Made by a program: the position numbers and the translations under genes
In this document: positions 48,308 to 61,800 of the stretch, one piece after another
How positions within the stretch are numbered: the first letter of the stretch is position 1
Layout of the letters: each line of letters starts with the position of its first letter
NCBI GenBank assembly: GCA_027574665.1
Contig: CM050648.1
Location: 141,050,175-141,114,174, forward strand
DNA: 64,000 nucleotides
Reading direction: 5' to 3'
Origin: Rhynochetos jubatus
Taxonomy: Eukaryota; Chordata; Aves; Eurypygiformes; Rhynochetidae
Notes under the pieces: generated by a model
What the model saw: the letters and a program-made list of their open reading frames with translations, nothing else
Told to the model about the DNA's origin: nothing
Databases searched by the model: none

Positions 48308-51300
48308 CACATATAATTTATAGTAAATGAAGGAACAGAGCAGCGGTATGCTTGCTCCCTGACCTGCCTTAATGAAAAAGGTGTCTCTTTGTTCCCTTAT
48401 TTGAAAAGTAAGTTTTATTTCTACATTTTTCAAGACACGCAGTGTCTCTGAGGGTTGTTGTACTGGAAGCTAGTGTCAGTCTGGTTTCCAGGTGACACAG
48501 AAAGCCTTCATGTATCCTCCCACCATCTGTGACGTGGATACTCACTGCACTGCTGGTGCTCACACTCAACCTGATGGGCTCAGTGCCTTTGAGGAGGCAG
48601 CCCCTGCTCTGTACCCTTTCTCTTCTTGCCCTCTCATAAAGCCAGAGCCCTCCTGCTGTGCCAAAACTCCCAACTCAAGTGTCAATTTATGCATATTTCC
48701 TGCATAATTGAGGTATCCTCTGCACAGTTGTCCTGAGCGTCTGAACATGAGGCATATTTCTCCAAGTATAACCCATAATGAGACAGGGAAGTGCAGTGGT
48801 GGGGCTTAGGACAACCCCCCTATAGCAGTAGTGTGCTGTCTTTTGCTCGTTAGAAATGACTACTGGCCTTCACAAACTCCTTGGGGCTCCTTGGAGTTCA
48901 GTTATGCTCCTCACTGCTGTACTCCATGCCAGACAGTTTTCCTGGTCAGGCCGGACAATGAGAGACACTTGTTCCTTTCATGAACCCTGTTATGACCATT
49001 TTCATGCCACGTTGTTGGTTTACTCTGTTAGCACACTTGAGAACTCTTTGAATGGCCTAGGAGTTGTGTGTTAGGGAACTGGACAATTGCTATGATGTTC
49101 CAGGACCTCATTTTTAATATCCAGGGCTTAATTTCCCAGTTTCTATTTGCCTTTCGCCTAGGTGAATCTGGAATCACCCTCTGTTAATTCAAGCTGGAGA
49201 TTTCTCGCCTAAGTGGTTTACCTAGGGGAGGGGAAGGCACAGAACAAATGAAGTGCCGTCTGAACTTAAAATGGTCTGGACCTGCCTGTGCCCTCCTTCA
49301 GAGTCCTTCCTTCACTGCTTGCAGGGATGGGGTGCCTCAGACTGCATGATACTGTGGGACTAGAGGAATAGACTCATCTTACCCGCTCCTTGCTTTCCCC
49401 AGAAGCTTGTTGAGTAGTATTTTTTATGCTTTAACCATCAGTCTAAACATCAGGCTACTTGTTTCTTTAATTCCGTTCTGGACATGCTCTGATAAAACCT
49501 CGTACATCATATTACCGAGATATATTAAATGCACAGCCTTCTGTGATATTTACATGTAATACTATTCTGGCAGCACAAGAAAGAGGTTATTGTACCACAG
49601 ATGGTTAAGTGAAGAATGTGGTTCCTAATTTGAATAACATCTTTCAGCCCTTGTAGAGATTTGCACTTACAGGCGTGTGCTCTGGGATGCACCATCGAAG
49701 CAGTCCTGACAGCAACTGCGGGGGAACAGATGCAGCCCAGTCTGCCCTTGCCGCTCATTGCTGGGGCTCTGTTGACTTCAGTGGAGAGAACGGAGTAACG
49801 GCGGTTCCTCCCTGCCTCCCCAGCCTGGAAGAAGGAGTCTGTTTCTGAAGCTAGCAAAGGGGGAGACGTAATCACTCCTGTCCTGCTGATTACTCGAAAG
49901 CAGAGGCTGACAGTCTAAACTTGTGATTTTGCATGTCCCTGCACAGACACAGCATCTGACAGCATGGCAGGGCTTGATGTGTTTATCCTCAGCTCCCTGG
50001 GATACAGAGGAGCATGTTCCCCTCTTCTCCCTTTGTTTTATGGATGAGAAGTGGAGCAGAGATGCTAAAGCTCAGCCTGACTGTCTTGCCCACAGCCATC
50101 AAAGAAATCCACAGTAGAGAAAGGAGCCTGTCACCAAATATTTCTCCTGCATGCACATTTTTACAGTGGCACGGCGCTGGCCAACGGGCCACTGCAAGCA
50201 CCAGGGAGGCCCTGGCTGGGTCTGGGGGAGCATCCCCCTGCCTGGACAGCCACATGCTCTGGAGGCAGAGAGATCCCCCAGCCAAGCCTGCTCCAGAGCC
50301 ATGCTCACAGGTCACCTGCCTGGAATTCATGTCCCCATTGCTCCCATGCTGGTCCCTCCATCTGTGATATATAATGACCTTGTTACTGTCTTTCTACCAT
50401 CTTAAGCACGTGCTGCAGAGGAAAGCAATCGCACTGCTCTGTGCACGATGTAGCAAAGTGCAGATGCTGTAAATGCTTAACCAGGCTTAACGGGGTGGCT
50501 ACACGTTGGGTTTGAACTGCTAAAGCCTGCCTTTGCAGTTGAAAACTCAAATAGTGTAAAAATTGTAAAGTGACTCATAAAATGACTAACATGACATCTA
50601 TATAGACTTCAGGAGACATTTTCTACCCTTTTCATACCCAATCACAGATTAATTCATCAATTTGATAAAATAAAAAGTAATTAATATATTTCTGTCATGT
50701 ATCTCCTTGCAGTCAGAATGATAAAATATTCACAAGAGAGGTGGCTTGGAAACATGAATTTGATGAAGATGATTTAAAAAGAAAGAAACTTTAATTAAAG
50801 TCTAGAAAGGTCATTGAGTCCTACCGTCAGATAATGGTGAAATTATAAAACAGATGGCAAATGTCCCCAAGAAGAAGAGAAGCAGTGGTCTGGAAAAAAG
50901 AAAGAGATACTGTTAACAAAGTAAAACTCCACTTAGCAGAGGCATTGCTCTAACAGCCTGGAGAGCAGGGAGAAGTGGTCAGGCAGTTTGGACTTGCAGA
51001 ATTAGACTTCTTGCCTACCATTAAAAAATTAAACTTTTGGAGAAGAACGTTGTAATTAGATCGGTCTCTCTCATTTCACTGATTCCTTTTTCAGGTGCAT
51101 TGTGGTGGAGGAAGACCCCCTGGTGTCTCCAGAGAGAGAGTAAACCTGAGTTGATTTGAAACCTCATTCTGGAGGCAAGCTAAAGGTGAGGACCAGCTGA
51201 CCCTGCTATTCCTGGATAACTGTTCAGACCTGAAACATGGAGTCAAAAGGTCCTGTTGCAACAGACATCTTTGTGTCTTAATCCCACTGAGCTGTGTGTG

Positions 51301-52070
51301 CGTGGGAATTGCTGTGGACTGGATTGTGGTACGGTCATCCCAGGGTTAGACCCCCATTGTATCAGAAGCTGTAAACACACACAGAGCACTTCCGCACTCT
51401 TGCTACAACCATTCAACCCAGCTACATCTGGAAATACAAACAGTAAAGATGCAGTGGCAGATGGTTTAAATCCAGCTGCATATTTTGGTGGACCCACACC
51501 GTTTCCTGGGCTAGCCTACCATGTTGTTGCCAATAGAAAAGAAAATAAAAACTGGCAGTGTCATTCTGCAATAATATCAGTGTGTGCAGCTATGGCTGGA
51601 CCCTTCTCAAAAAAGACACACAGATCTAGAAACACTGCAGAGGTGAGGGGAGTTTGGAGTGGATTCCTTGTGATGTGCCCCTGGCCAGAGAGGGGTCTTC
51701 AGCTTGGATGAGGGTCTGGAAGACAGAGACCATCAGCTATCCTCCAAGGATGGGGCAGAGTGCTTACAACATCAGGAGAACATGAACAAGGAATAAATCA
51801 TCATTCAGCCACTTTTTTCTGTCTAATTCTGTACAAAAACTTTGGGACATCACTAGGCAGGTGCAGGTTCAAAGTGAACCACAGGATGTGGTTTGTCACA
51901 TGGCTCATAGCTCCACTGGAACTCATCACCAGGCATTTCCAAAAGGGGTGGAGAAACACTTGGAACTGTTAGGCCATTGGAGTTTATTAAAACTAAAGGT
52001 GCTGGTTTTGGCTCAGGAAGTTTTCAAATTGCAAATTTTGGGAGCTAGGAAAGCTTCCTGAGGAGGAAGT

Positions 52071-52092
52071 TATACACTTGCTATACACTTGC
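52071..52092. repeat. 11-bp tandem duplication
   Basis: tatacacttgc occurs twice in a row; a small slippage-type duplication. Confidence 0.9.
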
Positions 52093-52820
52093 CCCATCCT
52101 CTTATCCTTCCCTAGGTGTCTGCTGTTGGTTGACTGATTTTGACGACATGACATCAGGGGAGATAGAGTTATGGTATAACCCCATAAGGCTATTCTTATA
52201 ATCTTACTTTTATGTTTTCAGCTCGGTTAAAGTTACCTATGTTCTCACTTCTGTGATTCCTCTCTGACCCCAAGGCCTCAGTGGTGGACACAAATCACAG
52301 CAGCAAAGACTAGAAGAAACTGCAGGAACTCATCTATCCCCTCTCTTGGCCCTTGGCAGGGTCACCTCCGTGTGACTTGTTCCTGGCAGAGGTGTCTGTC
52401 TATCTTGAGAAATCAGGAGCATATCTTCAGGGGCTCTCATTAGTGCTTTGCTGTTCTGAACATTAGTAAGTGTTTCATATTGCCAGGCCTAAACCCATCA
52501 TGATACACTCTTAATCTGTTCTCTTTATTCTGTCCCCAGGGACATGAAGACACTTCCAACTAACCTTCACCTGTAAGCAGAAAATTTACTTGTTTGGAAG
52601 ACCATGGTCAGAGACAAGAATAGGAAAACCAAGCAGATGAGGAAGACGTGAGTTCATAGTGAATGAATAATTTTTGGTCCAAGTATCAGAGATGTCCAGC
52701 TTGCCCCATGGCTTAGCTGTTAATCTTTCATGATGTAGGGCTATGTGACCTGTTGTAATGCAATATTTGTGGGGAGCAATTGTGTGGCATCTGTGGGAAC
52801 ACAGTTCTATGAAGGTCCTG

Positions 52821-52880
52821 TATCACAGAATCACACAGGTTGGAAAAGACCTATAAGGTCATCTTGTTCAACCATCCTGT
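52821..52880 (-). mobile_element. CR1 LINE terminal fragment, reverse orientation
   Basis: Short match to the CR1 terminus on the minus strand: tatcacagaatcacacaggt followed by tggaaaagacctataaggtc. Only about 60 bases remain. Confidence 0.75.
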
Positions 52881-55800
52881 CTGTGTGTTTTAGAGGAAGA
52901 GAAGGAGTTTCAAAAAAACTCTGAAAACATGGAGTATTTTCAGTTGCCTTATCCGCATCACTGTGATTATTGTCCTGTTCAGGGTGGGCTGTTGGGAACA
53001 GAAATCCACTGCTGCTCCCACTGCCTTCTTCAGGTCTCAGTGTTAGGGAAGGCCAGGCTCAGGGTTGCTCATGCAACCCTAATTCACCGTGATCTCATCT
53101 TCACTTACCCTGTCACAGTCTGTTTTTTCCACTAAAGGCAGTCTCAGTTAATGCAGTGAAGGGATGGCGCTCACTTACTGAGCAGCTATTGGAGACACTT
53201 TGTTCCTTATTGTTTGATGCACAGCCCCAGGCATGAGTTATTGTGCTCGCTTTAAGGTCTCTTGGGTTTTTCTCCTGCACATTGCTGCCAGGTGAGTGAA
53301 TGGGGGGCTGAAGAGATATTAAGAGCCAAGGTTTGCAGAGAGGATGAGTACCTGCCTGCAGTGTAGCTAATTTGTTGGAGTACCTCACCTCTTACAGCAC
53401 CCACATGTCCTGTGCCACCCTGGAGGGTTCAGCCCTCCTCACCAGCATACTTCTGGAGACTGAGCCATGCTGAGCACATCAGAAGTGTCAGGAGAGGGTA
53501 GTGGGGGGATCACGATGTGATTCTCAGCTTAAAAAAAAAGGTTTCACTTTTCTTTCCAGCCTTTATGCACCTTTCTAACCTTGCAGACAGAGAAGGCAGT
53601 AAGCACATGCTCTCCTTTGCTGCCTGACATTGACTCACACCAGGCACGTTCATTATGGTGAAGCGGTGTTGCTGTGGAAGAAATGTCAAGCGGCTATGTA
53701 ATGCCAACAAAATATATATATGCCCAATGACTTCCCAGGTCCTCATGCTTCACAAACCAAACAGTAGGACACTTCGTGAAGGAATCTCATTGATTTCAGC
53801 AGAGGATGGGTTTCTCTCAATCTGAGTCAGCCTTAATGTTGCTGACTATCAAGCAGCATCCTTGGCACCTGTCTCAGGCTCTCAGCATGGATATGTACAA
53901 TTGCAAGTGATGGTTTCAGACATTTAAATTACAGACCGTTGTCCCACATTGTAGATAAAAGCAGGGGAAGACAGGCAACACTAAGCTGTAACACATGCTA
54001 GATGGCAGGGTGGGCTGAGGGAGACAAACCAGGTTCTGCCCCCAGGTTATCCACACCACTCCTCTGCCTGGTGTGACCCCTCCTGGAGCTGGACTGGCTG
54101 AACAGGGTGTTAGTCCCTGAGCAACCATACTTCTCAGGGATTTCTTTAATGCTTAAAATCATTAACAGAGATAACCAGCAATTTTCAAAGATATCATGGA
54201 TGTGGCAGATGTGCCCTACAACCCATGCAGGAGTCTTGTGGCTGGGTGGACAGCACAAGTGGGTATGTGTACCTCCACCAGTGCAGTGAAATTGCTCTGT
54301 GAACCTCAGCTGCGGTCTTGGTTCATAAAATGGTCTTCAAATGCCACCAGTCAAGCTCTGCATCCTCTGACCCATCACCCACTCTCCTTTTCAGTCATCT
54401 CTGTGCTTCAACATTGCCTCTTTATCCTGGTAAACTCAAAGACCAAGCCAGTTTTAATGTGCGGTATTTTATTTGTATAACTCATGCATGAAAGATCAAA
54501 GGTGGGCTAATAGGGCTGCGTTTCCCTAACATCTTCAGCATCCCTTTGGCTAGTTGAGATATTAAAGATGGATGACAGCAGAGACCAAAGTCTCGTGGTT
54601 ATCTTTTGGGCACACGCTAGATGAACTGAGGCAGACAGAAACCAGGTCTGCCTGCCTCTTTCTTTATATTATTTGAAGGGAAATTCTGTGCTCAGGGATC
54701 AGGGATCTGACACACCGGAGATTGACCGTTTTGGTTTGTTTTGTTTTCTATAGCAATTGGTTGAGTTTCTTTTGGTTTGTCTTTTATCTGTTATTGCATG
54801 TCTACTGTGTTTTCCAGAAAATTTCTTTGATTTACAGTGCATTATAGACTCTAAAGGAAATAACTCCCCTTCCTTTTGCCTATTTAAATTGGTTAATGTG
54901 CTTAAACATTTTCTCCTCCTGCTAAAGGCAGTATAAAAGAAAAGCTTTTGCAGTGGCGTGCGTGGAGCAACTCACTGCTTTCACGTACCCAAATTTACAG
55001 TTTCCCTCCATTGCTTAAAACATTCCATCATCAGAAATGGGGCGACTTAGGTATACTTCTTTGCAAAAAGAAAATTTGAAGGCTGCTGCTCAAGGGATTT
55101 TTTTTGTCATTATAACCCATGGCTGATGCTCTTTAAACTAAACTTACTGTTATGTTATTGAAATCTAAAATCAAACTCATTTCAGAACTAGAGCTAAGGA
55201 GGATGTGCCAGAAGTTTTCGAAAATTTGCAGAAAAGCTGAAAATGAGCACATTTTTGCAAATTGACCTGTCACCTAACTGGGGGAATGGAAACATTATAT
55301 TTCGAAAATTTCAGAACACTCCAAGCGGAGATTGACTTTTAAAAAGTTTAAAGCAATTGTTTAACTGTAAATTAACTGCCACTGCTGTTATGATAGACAC
55401 CCAAAGAAAATATGGGGGGGATAACCCTCCTGCAGCACGTTTTCCCGGTGATGGTCAAGTGATTCACCTCCAGCAGAGCAGGAGAATGTCACAGCATTTC
55501 TCACAGAAAGGAGTGAGGGGTCAGTCCCCCAGAGGCCATTTGCATCCCAAAGTGGCTGATTTCAGCTGGGTCCAGTTTCCATCAGGCATTTGTGAGCACC
55601 CCGCATTAACATATGTGCATGCCTGGAGACAGGCCTGCATGGTGATTTGCATGTCCATGCAGACAGGGGATGCAGAAAGACGTCACGCTGAGGGCTGCAG
55701 AGCACCTGCCCAGGTAGGAAAGCTCAGCTTATCCTTTAGTCATTGAATGATATGCTAATGGCTTTCAAGCCCCAGAGATGCCTGCACCTGGCCACCCAAC

Positions 55801-58800
55801 TGCATATTTGCATTTCCAAAGAGAGGAGACCTCTCCCTGGCCCGGAGGGAAAATTGGTGAAATTGCCTCCTGTTGGAGGGGGTCAACGCGTCCTTGATGC
55901 AATGACTAAAGGGAGCTTTGAAATTAAGGAGGAGAGGTAACAGGCTGTGCCAACCCTGATTTTAGTTTTTTTCTCCTGTGAATACAACCCGAGAAGGCAG
56001 AGGGCATCCTATGAGCAAGCCCTGGTGAGGTAAGTGTCTCCAGACCGTTGACTCACCACGGTGGGGGAAGTTTGCTGTTGGTTTGACCTTGCAGCGACCA
56101 TATGAAATGCCCTTTCCTTTCTGTGATGGATGTCTTTATGAACCTTTGAAATGTTATGGTCCACTTCGGATTTTGTTGTTTGGTTCTGCTTTATTTTAAC
56201 CTGGCTTGTGTTAAGTGTGATTTAAAGTGATGGCCTAAAAGCAGGGTATTCATTTCCATGGCGTGGTGAACTCTCATGCTGTGTACCGATCCATCCCGGC
56301 AGTGCTCTGAACCCAGTGTATCTGGGGAAACCTGCAGGTGAGCTCATAGGCAGCAGGAGCAAGGCACGTTTGGGTCCTGAGGGGTTTGAGTAAGTCTGTA
56401 AGAGGGGTACAAATACATGCCTACAGAGAAAAGTGGAGGAAATACAATCACTGTCACACACACATACATAGCGAATTCCAAACAAGTACCAGGTAAATAC
56501 ATTCATGTACAGAAACAGCATAGCGTGTTGCCAAAAGAAGCAATGCATTTATATCTGGGTGTATAGTTCTACCATTACAATGTACTTATCACCAGCTGGA
56601 TGTGATAGATAGCCATATAAGTACATCTTGTTTATTAACTCTTACTTAAGGTATAAGGCCATATAAACACAATGTATTTGTAGCCACGTAAAGTCTCTCC
56701 TACTTATCAGCTCATCATCTCACTTCCTATCTCAGCAGAAAATGTCTTCTCTCCTACTGAATCTGCTTGGCTCACGCTTCTTACGTAGATGAATGATTCT
56801 GCCCTTTAGCTTCCCAGATGTGATGTGGGGATAGAGCTTGTACGAAAATGCTTGGCATAAAACAGATCACAGAAAACAAGTCTGGGAGGGTCTTTGTGAA
56901 GTTACGTTGTTGATTCCCTGGTTACGAGCAAGGGCTGGCAACACCAGCGTCACACTGGTGAAATCTTCAATACTACCCTGACAACATAAGAGAAAAGAGC
57001 AGGGCAGAGCTAGCCCACATCCATCCCACCACCCCCAGTGAGGGAGCGGGGCAGGCTGGGGGCAAACCCAGGCCCAGGGTAGCAGGCACCTCTGTGGCCG
57101 CAGCTGTAAGACAGCAGCGTTAAAGGGTGGATAACAGTCCATTTTTGCTCTTCATTTCCCTTTGCTTCTGAGAGTGCCCAGGGTGCTGAAAGGACAGCTT
57201 GTCTACACCTGTATGTGGAGAGGTACTGAAATATTTTTTGTTTATTGCAGTAACAAGTCAAGAAAGTGCTAACACTGAAGGCTGTGTGACAGCAGCAGAT
57301 CTGATGTGCTCACAGTAACCTTTAAATTTCTGTTTTGAAGCCCTTTCTGAGGTTGGGCTGACGTTAATATCACCATTTTGTAGTGGGGAAACTGAGGCAC
57401 GGGAGCTTGCTGAGTTCTCAGACCAGGTTCAGGAACAGAATTAGAATTAAGGTTTCTGAGTCACTATGGTACCAAATAAACAGCATGCAGACTAGCTGAT
57501 TCAGATGAACGATGCTTGCCTACTTTATTGATTTACACAATCATCTGTGACCCTGATGCTGTAGGACAGATGATGCTATTACTACCTCATAGTAGGGAGA
57601 TATTACAAAGGCTTTGTCAGGCTCATTTTGGTTTCATCCCTTACTCAGGAGCATCCAAGCCAGAAGTAATTAATAATTTGTTCCTCCTAGGCAAATTACC
57701 ATTAAAATCTTTTCATCTTGTTCTTTCCTGTGAAGAGTTGTGGATGTGCAGTATATTTCTTAGAAAAGCTGTTCTGAAGCATTTTCAGAGAGTTTAATCC
57801 CTTCCACCACATATTTAACATGCTTTCCTAAAAGAATGAGGCATGTACATTTGCAGGAGCTATCTACCCACAGTCTCTCCATCTCCTTGACCTTTAACAA
57901 GGCTGAGTCCCTCAGCTGATCTCAACTGTAGCTGACAGAGGGATAGAGATATCAAAGATACTCTGTTCTTGGGAGTTTTGTGAGACTGGCAGCAGAAGGA
58001 AGCCCTGGGGGGCCACCACTGGAGACTACAACATGACCTTCCCAGGTGTGGGCAGACCTGAGTGGTAGATAGAGGAACACCTGGAGCATTGTGGGTATGG
58101 AAGGGGATGTGAGCTATTGCAAAGGGATATCCCAAAATCCAGGCAGACAACAAACTAACCAGCAGTAGTTCTGCTCTCTTGGATTACTTTGTTCCCTCTC
58201 TAAACTCTCCTGTGGCACCTCTCTGGGAATCATGAAATCCAGTTGTCTGAGGTGGGGGGTGGGGAATGCCAAATGAACCAGAAACCTGTTCTGAGTTGCT
58301 AGGCATGTTAATGAGACTTTGCTGTGCCACATTGGAAGGATGGGGGCACAGATCAAAAGCTGAATGCTCTGGGGGTTTGGGATTTCACTTCCCAGTGATG
58401 TCATGTCTCTTCCATAATGCAAGTCACTGGGACTTTGCTGGCTTCAACAGAGACATGGCAGCTTCCTCTGGGTGAAGAAACCTTCCATATTCAGCCCAGA
58501 GAGCTCATGTGGTGCTGGCTGTTAGTTCTCTCACTGGTCCAGGGCTGATTGCAGCTCCTGGGAGTGGGAAAAGTGAGATAACATGACACACACCCCAACT
58601 ACCTGGAGCCACAGTCCCAAACAAGATGCTCTGGTGTGCAAATGTCTATCTCGCCCCACCTTATGTTCATTCAGCACAATGCTTTCCCGTGGGACACAAG
58701 GCATAGCTAATGCTTGGCACACGCAGGTTATTCTCTCCTGGATGGAGGTGGACAATGTTTGTGGGTCACACAGTGTTTTGGGTTTGTTTTAAAATAGGAG

Positions 58801-61800
58801 GAGGAGCAGCAGGGAAAGTCTCTCAGACTCTGTCCTGGGCTGTTCCTCAGCAGTGTAAGAAGGCAGCTGGCTTTCACTGAGGAAAGCCCCAGTTGAGCTG
58901 GAAAGAGCAGAGTGCTGCTGAGATGACCTATGCTCACAGGGAAATGTGGGGGAACTTGCAGCTCCTCCCGTGGTCGCCACAGCACGTGCGTGGTGCGTTA
59001 CTCGGTGCTGAGAACCTAATGACCTTGGAGAGAAGCTGATACGTCTACTGAGCAAAGTTACGCTGCTCTTAAATGACTGGTAAAGCAGTGAGGTGCTGCT
59101 TGAATTACACTGAGTCGGCCTCCCTGTTTGGCTCTCTTTTCTCACTTTTTTGATACCCATGACATGAAAGCCCAGTAAGTGACACTCAGCTGCTACCAAC
59201 TCTGTTTTAATGTGGACTTTTCTGAGGGAGTGAAAAAAAAAGCTTCTTCCAAGGTCATTAGCTGACAATTCCAGCCTGTTTGAAAATTGCTTGCACTCTC
59301 TGCTAATTGGTCTACCAGACCTGTTCATTTGTTAATTTGATGCCATTAGGTAACTGGCACATCTCTGCTGCAGACAGAATAAGGCAGGGACTGAGGGGAT
59401 GCTCTTTTGCTGGTTTGGTCTTTTTCTTTGGATGCTTTGAGAGGACCCCATACAGAGCAAGGTTGCTCTGTGCCTCCCAAGAGGGATCATCCTCAGGGGA
59501 CACTGTACAGACACCCTGGGCTGGGTGTCCCTGCTGGGTGCTAGAAAGCCTGGACTATAGGGTGAAGGGGATAGGCTGAGTGAATAGATCAACCTTAAAG
59601 CAATTACTGCATTTACTTAGACTGACCCCAGATTGACAGGTTTTGGATTTACAAAGTGAACGAAAACAGATGTTTCATGGTTAAATTCTTTATTTGACCA
59701 AAAATGAGTCCTATAAACAAGAGTGAAAGGCTGGACACACAGAACAGATGCCAATGCCTGTCATGACCCTCTCTTTGGTTAGGAGACCATAACCTGGGAC
59801 ACGGACTTGAGTCTAACTCATGGACCCTCCAGGAGGGTGCTTGGACATGGACTGCTTTCCATCTCTCCTGATGTTGGTGTGCAGCACAGAGAGAGAGAAG
59901 ATGCAGACAGCTTCTGCTCTATATCTGTTGAGGTTAAGCACTGGAGGAAACACAGATCCTAGTATGTGGGGATACCCTAACCATCCAAGTATGGGGCATA
60001 TCCAGGGGTGGGCACAGCAGGGTATTTTTGGAGGAGGAAGACCTTGAATTCAGTGAAGATGGGACTTGAACTGAGATTAATGCCTGAGATGCTGCAGCAG
60101 AAGAGACATCAGCTGTGTCTCTCAATCTGTGAAAGGTGCCAAATGCCCTGAAACTATTTATACATTTAAGAGTACTCAGTGAATGCAATCCAAACTGTTT
60201 CAGGTTGGCTGAAACAGGATCTTTTAACAGCTTCATTGTATGCTTTAAAAAAATTGCTCTTCCCTGCATCATCTGCCTCCTCCAGCCTGTTGCACTGCTG
60301 TGCCAAGCAGAAATGCGGCCCATCTGCAAACCGGTGTTACTGGTTGATGATATCTCTGTGTTAAGAGAATTTTTTTTTTTGGGGTAAATGGCAATCGTAA
60401 TTTCTTTGGTGTGGAGAGGAAAATAACTAGCTCAGTCGCTGCAGAGGGCTGCTAGGTGCCACCAGGAAAGGGCTCAGCATTAGTTCCCTGTGCTGTCCTG
60501 AGTGTGTGGGGAACTTGTGTCACGGTCAGAGCCAGAGGTCAGCCAGGACTTTGTCCCCCACTGCCCGGCAGCTCTGCTTCACTCTGGTACTGATCCCTCA
60601 CCTCTGTGCCTTAGAAACAGCCCTAGGACCAAGCACCTTGCTGCTCACTCCATGGGGCCACCTTCCAGCTCCCCTGTATCCTTCATCCCCAGTCTTTTCT
60701 TGTATCCTTCATTTCAAAGAGACCAGGAACATCTCAGACTCAAACCTTATTGCCTTAAAAGTACCTGCTATTTTCCAAAGAGTGTTCAAGCCCTACAGCT
60801 TACCGCCACAACACAATGTTGCTACCCGTGCCCCATCGCAACCGCAGCGGAGTATAAGATGTAAGGTTGCATCCAGGTGCGGGACTGCCAATCTCTCCTC
60901 CTTCCTCTCTGTGAAAGGCCTTACTGATGGCAGCATGAGCAGAAAACAGTGTCTTGTCAACAAGAGCAATGGTAGCAACTTCAAGATCCAATTTTAGAGC
61001 AGCTTTACTTCTTTTAAATTAGGTAGAAAACTTATTCCTGCTGTTACAGGTCACTCTCAGTTCCTGGCTCTCACTGGCTGGACTTCGCTACCTAACACCG
61101 GCGCTTTTTTTACCCCATGCATCTAAGAAAACACAATTTTTGTGTGTGATCTAGGTGTTGGGCACAGTGATTGGAGCAGATCCCAGGAGCACCACACCGG
61201 GGTGGGAAGTGTAGGGGACAGTGGATTCCTTGTGTCAGGGCTAAGCCCAGGTCCATGTTTGGGAAGCTGGGAGTGGGGAACTGTCTGAGCTCACCTGGGG
61301 AGGACCTGGCTTTGAGTGGGTAACCTGTGTTCTGGTGATGTTGATGGAAAAGAAGTGAAAGCCCTCTTAGTTCTCCCCAGACTAGGGCTTTCACCAGCCC
61401 AGCTATGTTAGTTACAAATTGCACCTTGTCGTGCCTGACAGTCACAGCTCAGCTGGAAAAACCTTGTCATCTTGACCTGGCGTCAGGAGCTGGAGGATTT
61501 AGCGGGCTCTTTCTTGCTGTGCTTTGAGAATTTCTTAAGAAAACACTTTCCTTCCGTGGGTGATTTCACAAGTTGGGAGAAAACCAGCTGTTGGTGGTTC
61601 ACAGCTCAGATTTCCCTGAGAAGTGTAAAGTCTCAGCTGGACACCACGATGATAGATTTTATAGATTCCCCTTCCTCCCCCCACATCCACCAGACAGCTA
61701 AACCCAACAGTAAGCTACAGTGCATTTCTCTGTGTTTAACTTGTCCTTGAGATAATCCATTTGCCTCTGTTCTTTGAAAACTTACTGAATAAGCCACTTG

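Larger units (their letters stand above)
44038..52820. other. Intergenic, no gene seen; traces of old repeats
   Basis: Holds the 29-bp duplication at 44905. Short strings resemble old amniote SINE/LINE sequence: gatggggaaactgaggtaca at 48278, a possible relative at 50035-50100, and gttgacttcagtggag near 49769. A 151-codon frame at 51256-51711 has no recognisable domain. Confidence 0.55.

Noticed and set aside
51256-51711. 151-codon plus-strand frame considered as a retroviral remnant
   Set aside because: No retroviral motif, LTR pair or primer-binding site was seen around it.
54925-54960. TATAAAAG as a promoter
   Set aside because: No downstream exon, CpG enrichment or initiator context supports it.
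58789-59328. 179-codon minus-strand frame
   Set aside because: No domain or splice context; low-complexity leucine run at the end; probably chance.
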